Notes under the pieces: model-generated | What the model was told of the DNA's origin: nothing | Database searches by the model: none | Seen by the model: only the letters and a program-made list of their open reading frames with translations | Source of the DNA: Neurospora crassa OR74A | Taxonomy: Eukaryota > Ascomycota > Sordariomycetes > Sordariales > Sordariaceae | Reading direction: 5' to 3' | Assembly: GCF_000182925.2 (NCBI RefSeq) | Contig: NC_026503.1 | Location: 4,154,001-4,218,000 of the forward strand | Length of the DNA stretch: 64,000 nt | Made by a program: the position numbers and the translations under genes | Shown here: one piece after another, positions 58,059 to 64,000 of the stretch | How the letters are laid out: every line of letters begins with the position of its first letter | Numbering within the stretch: position 1 is the first letter of the stretch

Positions 58059-58844
58059 CTCTACGCTTGCTAGCCAGGCAGTGTCCGTCGACATGATATC
58101 TTGGCCAGTGACAAATGCCGTGATCTTGGAGAAAAGAAAAGGGAATAGTTTGCAAGAACGAGCAGGTAGGTGGGTGGGCGGGTTCGGAACAGCTTACGGG
58201 CCGCGAAAAAAGAAAAGAGAAGAAGAAGGAACAGAGAATAGGGAAAAAAAACCCTGTACGTACATCAACGGTGTTATGGACAGAAAGCTACCTACCCAAA
58301 AAAAACGCCTCAGTTCATGCTTCCTTGCACACTGCATGAAGCAATCAATCTCCCTTTATGTAGTTTCCTGACAATTTTGGTTAGTAAGGGGTGTATTGTT
58401 TGACACCACCACCACCGCCACCCACCGTTCCGGCCCCCCTTGTTCGAGCACGCTTTGGGGAAGCAAACATTGTCGAAATTTGACGCCATATGTATAACGC
58501 TTGGGATTGATGACAGTCACTGGAAGCCCAGGAACTGGCACATTGTTGGCAAACTGACTGGTAGAATACCACCCAACCAACCCATGAGAATAGATAATCA
58601 CTTTCCTTTTACTTCTTTACTTCCAAACCCATCATACCTATCTTCACAAGCGGTCACAAACGCTATTCGCAAATTGTTCCCTCTCCTGTATCTGTGCGGG
58701 TTATCGTTCACACACGTTCAATGACTTGCAAATTCCACTAAGTAGTACTTCTAACCTACCTCTACGGTGCCCTGTCCTTTCCTGCCTTTCGGAGATACTA
58801 GACTGCCCATTATCTATCCGAAGCATTCCGCTTCCCCGGCCGGC

Positions 58845-58866
58845 GGCCGACCGACCGACCGACCGG
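58845..58866. repeat. (CCGA)n tetranucleotide repeat
   Basis: About four perfect CCGA units, bounded by CGGC palindromic sequence. Confidence 0.85.
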
Positions 58867-59081
58867 CTTCCCGAGACGACATCATGACTGACTGACACCG
58901 TGACACCAGAAAAAGCGAACCCTCGTAGGTAGGTAACGTAACTTCCATTTCGGACACAAACTGTGTCGTGTTCCCAAAACACAAGCACAAGCACAAGCTA
59001 GTACACTAGGTAGGTTCTACTTCAAACCGGCGTCGTCCAAACCGCCGCGGCATGTATGTATCACCACCGTTGGGCTCTCTC

Positions 59082-59102
59082 GTGTAGTGTAGTGTAGTGT
59101 AG
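59082..59102. repeat. (GTGTA)n pentanucleotide repeat, about 4 units
   Basis: Tandem GTGTA units read directly from the sequence in the gene-poor spacer. Confidence 0.88.
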
Positions 59103-59605
59103 CTGCCAGACAGTCACTGCCTCTTCATGAACCTCGGTCTACTTGATCTTTTTTTTTTTCACCAGGAGGCCCTCAACTTTCGTCCTCTCTTTGTCTGAAC
59201 CACCATTTACCTCTAGTCTACGACTTAGGTCACCACCCATCTGATCTCAACTGACTACTACTTGTATATATACATAATCTACCTACCCCCACCGCACCAC
59301 CCATTTAAGTATACATGCTTGTGTATTTCGTGTGTACATAGAGTCACATAGACTCGCACACACAGTACGATATTGTACTACACGTCCACAAACAAACCCA
59401 CCACAGTAGTTCACAGTACAGAGAATACCTAGGAAAGGGAACCACAAGAAAGAGAGGAAAGGGAAAAAAAAAAATGACAGATACTCTGCATATACACATC
59501 GAGCCCTAGTCATGATCTGCAAGTAGCCGTTTGCTTCCCTTTTCAAATGTGTGGAATGCGGTGCGGCCGCCGGTTGGTGTCGCCGCTCTTGTTGTACCTA
59601 ATGTG

Positions 59606-59632
59606 AGTGGTGGTGGTGGTGGTGGTGGTGGT
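59606..59632. repeat. (GTG)n trinucleotide repeat
   Basis: About nine GGT/GTG units, extended by an imperfect GGTAATGGTGG tail. It is noncoding here; no supported ORF contains it. Confidence 0.9.
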
Positions 59633-62195
59633 AATGGTGGTAGTTGTGGTCTCCTTCATCTGTCCCTTTCATCACTTCGCCATTTCATCCACGAGCTCCG
59701 AATTCAGCCGCGCCAGATACGGACCTTGGCACCAGGCCCGAGATTTGGGACTGGAAAGACAGGAGGGGGAGGGAGTCCGTTTGTAGTGTACATCATGATG
59801 CGGCACTGATGTAGTATTTCTTTTCTTCGTGAATGCGTACGAGCAGGTAGGTAGGTTGAGCACCACCGAGGCATCTGTTTTGTGCTTCCATCATCTATGG
59901 TGCCAGAACGTAACGCAACTTGACCAAGCGAGGAAACCCGGCTTTATACATTTCCTTCACTTGTCATCGACTCCCACTCACTCATTCACCGTGAACCTTT
60001 CTCAAGGTCGTGTACCCTATCCACCCTTTCTTCTTTCTGTCTTGTATCGGTACTGTGGTGACTGTAGATGAGTATCCGCGGTTGTTTGGGATACGAAGAA
60101 GTGATGACATGGCACCTCACAAAAGCTGATAGAGTCCGTCCTGCCAGCCAATACCACTGGTCAGAGCCGATTTGGTAGCGAGGACGAGTAGATTACCATG
60201 AAGGGGGTTATGATGTGAATGATCCTTCCATACGACGAGATACTCTGTATCCTTCTTTCGACTCCCAGGTAGACAGTTAGCTCTTCTTTTGTGTAGGTAG
60301 TGTCAGGGTTTTTCATTTGTTCAATATCAGTACTTACACCTCTAGGTATTCACCCCACGCCATCTCAACAAACACTGTAGAACACCACACTGACTATCTT
60401 CTCCTGTCCCCACTTGTATACAAACGTGAGTCCGTCCAACACTGTCCTTGTATCACACTTCCAAAGTAAATTGCTTTGTAGTCATGGACGGGCAGTATAC
60501 ACCCACACTCAGGTACCCTTTCATCTTTCAATACCACCGTGTATACACCAACATCAAAATTACCGTTCCATATCTTGCACATCTCCTAGGTACCCTTTGC
60601 TTGGCCCCTCCATCCGTCTCCGTATCCTCGGGGCCCGGGGAGGTAGGTGACGGCCCTCCGCTTTGGTCTATGAGGCGCCCAACCCACCAAAATGTGTACA
60701 CGGTGGTTATGGTCTTGACCCTGCCACTGCTTGCCACGGACCACCACGGGACTGTCCAGAAGCAGACATACGTACATATCCACATAACCTCATACAGCGG
60801 TCCTTGTGTCAAGTATAATATCTTGATGGCTCAGCAGACCTCGGTTCTCATGCAGTGACCCGATGCGCTATACGACGTGAAAGACCGGTGACGCCGGGTG
60901 GATTTGGTCGGTTAGTTTGGGCTTTAGGCAAGAGGCCAAAGATAATTGCACTGGGGGAGCTTGGGTATCATGGAGAAGGAGTTAGTGACAGTTGATGATG
61001 TTCCACATGCAGCTCTTGGGGCCGGTTTGGGAAACTTCCGCCTGTCTGCCCGAAGGCTGGGGCATGGGAATGGGTAGGCGAGTTAAGTTGGGCGTAAAAG
61101 CTGCGACCAAAGAGAGGAGGCTCATTGAAAAGCTCTACTTTCGTGTCCATGCTTGAGTGGGAGATCGGTGCATGACAAAGGTAAAGAATGAAATACAAAC
61201 AGTATTGATTGGCAAGACTCGCAGAAGCCATATACAGTGTGTGAAGATGAAGGGCAGCAACATGTGGGCACTTGGACCGTAGCAGCAACAAACATGACGA
61301 CAGCAAGGCATTAAAAACAACATGCGATCAGATAAGCAATAAACTAGCTATGCAGAAACTAACAAACGAATTCGACAAAAGGCCACCCACCCTAACCAGT
61401 CCAGAGCCCCGTTTCAAACAACCTTGGGGGGAATAGATCAACTAATAAGCTCACATGCGCCATTGTGTAGACGAAAAAGACAGATTGGCCACCCACGCAG
61501 CGATGTTGTACTTGGAAAAGAGAAAACTTTGTGTGGCGCCTGGAAAAAAAGCAAAGACTCAAGAGACGCAATAAAAAGGGAGGGCACCACACAAACTGAG
61601 AAAGAACGATAAACACACTATCAGCCGCCGAGTCCTAAACTCGCAGACAAAGAACGTACAACCTCCGTCTTTTTGAACGCTGGAATTGCAAACAGAAAAA
61701 ACAAGAAAAGTGATAACGCGAATACGGATGAAGAGAGGATCAACCGGGAGGAACAGGCCCCTTTTTTATGTTCCATATCGACGACCGCAAAAGGTCTCGG
61801 GTAAGATGGCACCATGTCTTCCATGAATGTCCTCTCTTTCCTTGCTCTGACCACCACCGTGTACCCTTTTCCACTCCCCTATTCCATCCGTCCAAATAAT
61901 TACCAATTGCTTGGCTATATCAATGTATCGAATCGTGTGTGCGTGTGTGTTGATGCCATATCATGAGAGGTGTATCGAATACATATTAGGGTAAATGTAA
62001 GCATGAGGTGGGAATTACTGCGCCGGAATCAGGAAGGGCGCTGTCCTGTTGACCAGCGTAACATTGCAGAAATATGCCCCTCCCGCCATCTAGGATGTGC
62101 AGTAAGATAGGAAACAGTGATGTTGATGGGAATCCGTCGACTCACGAAAACAACCATGACAAAAGGGAACCAATCTTGCGCTACCTAGTTCCGCC

Positions 62196-64000
62196 TCAGT
62201 GCGGCGGTAACCCGCGATTTGATGGATCCATCTTCATGTCACCCGGCAACCCTCTGGAATCATGATGCATGTAGCTCGGATAGTTTTGCCCATGAGACAC
62301 AGAACCTTGGCTGACGTTGGGGCCACGGAAAAGACCGTTATTTGTGTGAGGGAGCGTGTCAAACGAGGAGCCCATGTACGGTGGCTGATTCTGACCTATT
62401 TGTACCCCCTGATGCGAAACAAAGGTTCCTTGAGGGTGAGGGAGTGGCGGGTGCGGCGGCTGTTGAGGCTGTTGACTGGAAGTACCAAAGGAATATATGG
62501 TCGCGCTACCTGGAGCTGTTGTAGTCTGCTGCCAAGCACCGGGATACAGCCCGGAGGCAGTAGTGCTTGCGTAGTCGGACGGCGAGCTGAACAGGGACGG
62601 TCGACGGCTTGTTTCGTGAGGACTTGGTATCATTTCCTGCATCTGAACAGGCGCTCCATGCTGCTGCAGAGATGCTTGACCTCCCACCGGAATCCCCCCA
62701 TTTTCCACATAGTGCTGGTCAGATGTGAGATCTGGCGGCATCAGAGTAGTTGGATATTGATTTCTAATCGACATCTCGCTAACGAAGCCTGGTTGAATGT
62801 TGGTAGTCGGGCTGTGGTCAGTTGTCGGAATAGGCATGAGGGCGTGAGGCATAGTTGTTTTGGGAGGCGAGAGTCGGGATGGAATTACCGAAAGATGGTG
62901 CTCGTCATCCTCCTCTCTACACGCATCGTCTTCATCGTCGGAGGGGAAGTCTGATTGGTTGTTATCGGCCATGACGTATACGACCGTATCGCCATCTGGT
63001 GATGTTAGCGAATACTCCTCCAGGTTTGGCACACCATAAACGTTGTAGCTAACCTATTTCACCCCTCTTATACTGTTCTTCGACCTTAGCAACCTTGAAG
63101 ATCTCCTTTAAAAAGGGTTTCTTTTTCGCTTGGTTGGGATTGGCCCTGTCGCTGAAAAAGCCTCCCATTGCCTCCATTGTCAACTCCTCCAACTTGGCGA
63201 CAGTGAGTTCTTGGGCCCGAATGCTCGGATGCTGCTGAGAGTTTGGCTCGACAATGAGTCTCAACAAGTGGCATAACAGACGGAGGCGCTCTGTAATCGT
63301 GTTAGGAAGGGTCTTTCAACTATTTGCACATGAGACAATTGTCTTACCTGGTTTGAACAGGTGGTCCGGCTCCTTGTGCCTCATGCCCTCATCCTTGGTT
63401 GGGCCCAGAGGCTTTGGCCACCAGTCGGGAATTTTGGTTCCTGTGTAGGGATGTGTGGACTGCTTCTTTGGTGCAATCGCCTTGATCCACGCTTTGGCAA
63501 TCAGTTTGCATGTGTTCTGCTGTATCTTCTTGAAGCGCTGATCATAGAAATCCCACACTTCCTGCGCGTTATTGATTCGTATGCCTTTCTTCGCGGATAC
63601 GGTCACTGCCGGCTCGTCATCATCGCGAACACGTCTGGGGACGTTGGCCCTCTGGCGCTTTCGGGTCCGATATGTTGGTGGCACGTGATCGTAGAACTGT
63701 TCGGCTGTTTCCATGCGGCGGTCACACCCGCGACGCCCATGATACTCTGGTCCGAACGACATCTCATCGTAGGCCCCAGCGAGGCCATCTGTAGGTTAAG
63801 TTAGTTTTGGTCTGGAACGACCATGTTACGAGATGGCCACTCACTCTCAGCAGCCCGTTTTTGATAGCGGATAAATCGATCCATGTCGAAGTATCTTTGG
63901 ATTTCACCCTCTGGCAACTTATTCGGTCCCGTAAAGTATACCGTATGACCATCTTCGGTGAGAACAGCAAGGAAGAAGCTCTGGTGGTTTATCTTGCACT
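62196..64000 (-). CDS. conserved fungal protein (YDR124W-like helical domain), 5'-truncated
   Basis: The gene runs off the right edge, so its N-terminus is missing. Exons in window: at least 64000-63845, 63788-63348, 63290-63054 and 62995-62196, ending in TGA. The introns have GTGAGT, GTAAGA and GTTAGC donors and ACAG, ACAG and CCAG acceptors; phases agree throughout. The visible protein starts CKINHQSFFLAVLTEDGHTVYFTGPNKL (a beta-rich start), then FYDHVPPTYRTRKRQRANVPRR, a helical core (NNAQEVWDFYDQRFKKIQQ, CKLIAKAWIKAIAPKKQSTHPYTG, PDWWPK, RHKEPDHLFKP-ERLRLLCHLLRLIV), a short helix MEAMGGFFSDRAN, and a long Pro/Ser/Gln/His-rich tail. The core resembles the fungal family typified by yeast YDR124W (formerly a DUF2841-type domain), which I state from memory and with moderate confidence. 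Function unknown; basic clusters suggest a nuclear protein. Confidence 0.75.

Larger units (their letters stand above)
57031..62195. other. gene desert (5.2 kb) with simple repeats
   Basis: No ORF in either strand has a family motif or long coding-like frame; the largest are about 110-136 codons and partly come from T-runs. The stretch holds the 11-bp tandem at 57526, a T-rich block at 57986-58058, CCGA, GTGTA and GTG repeats, and several AGGTAGGT motifs (58168, 58924, 59007, 59846, 60636). The right end should be the 3' UTR of the gene ending at 62196. A noncoding RNA could be here but cannot be shown from the sequence. Confidence 0.4.

Noticed and set aside
57747-58371. Phe-rich and Lys-rich ORFs around the T-rich block
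   Set aside because: Produced by homopolymer T/A tracts; no coding composition outside them.

Overview
This window is nuclear DNA of a filamentous ascomycete, most likely Neurospora or a close Sordariales relative. The evidence is short spliceosomal introns (about 50-250 bp) with CTAAC/CTGAC-type branch sites, GC-rich third codon positions, glutamine runs encoded by CAG/CAA, gene-by-gene strand switching with kilobase-scale spacers, and many homopolymer and AGGTAGGT-type repeats confined to the spacers. I see no bacterial, plasmid, viral, transposon or CRISPR feature. Genus assignment is inference from style, not from a database match.

Layout. 0-13 kb: a 5'-truncated GPI mannosyltransferase 4 (Smp3), a Pet100-like cytochrome oxidase assembly factor, a YebC/TACO1-type mitochondrial translation factor, a very large HEAT-repeat protein of the Laa1/HEATR5 family, and a mitochondrial DUF1640 protein (Fmp32/MCUR1 family). 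14-24 kb: an unusual alpha/beta-hydrolase plus dual-specificity-phosphatase fusion, a small SnoaL-like protein, a membrane-anchored alkaline phosphatase, mitochondrial GABA transaminase, and a Cbf1-like bHLH-zipper factor. 26-38 kb: the GID ubiquitin-ligase RING subunit Fyv10/Gid9, the CCR4-NOT deadenylase Caf1/Pop2 with a poly-Q head, a complex I B12-type subunit, an uncharacterised coiled-coil protein, and ribosome factor eIF6. 40-50 kb: a conserved fungal protein, the SUMO E1 subunit Aos1 with a poly-Q tail, and a pair of low-complexity nuclear-type ORFs on the minus strand that share one reading frame across a single TAG. 53-64 kb: a Bmt5-like rRNA methyltransferase, a tRNA-Arg(ACG), a gene desert of about 5 kb, and the 3' part of a fungal protein running off the right edge.

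Themes. Mitochondrial function is well represented: Pet100, TACO1 and Fmp32 homologues, all linked to cytochrome c oxidase biogenesis, lie within 11 kb, and GABA transaminase and a complex I subunit follow. RNA and ribosome functions (Caf1, eIF6, Bmt5, tRNA) and ubiquitin/SUMO functions (Fyv10, Aos1) make up much of the rest. There is no operon-type organisation.

Exon boundaries were worked out by hand from splice signals, reading phase and protein continuity. They are predictions, but every multi-exon model given keeps phase across its junctions. The least certain models are the start of the 40.2-42.1 kb gene and the relationship between the two ORFs at 45.8-50.3 kb.
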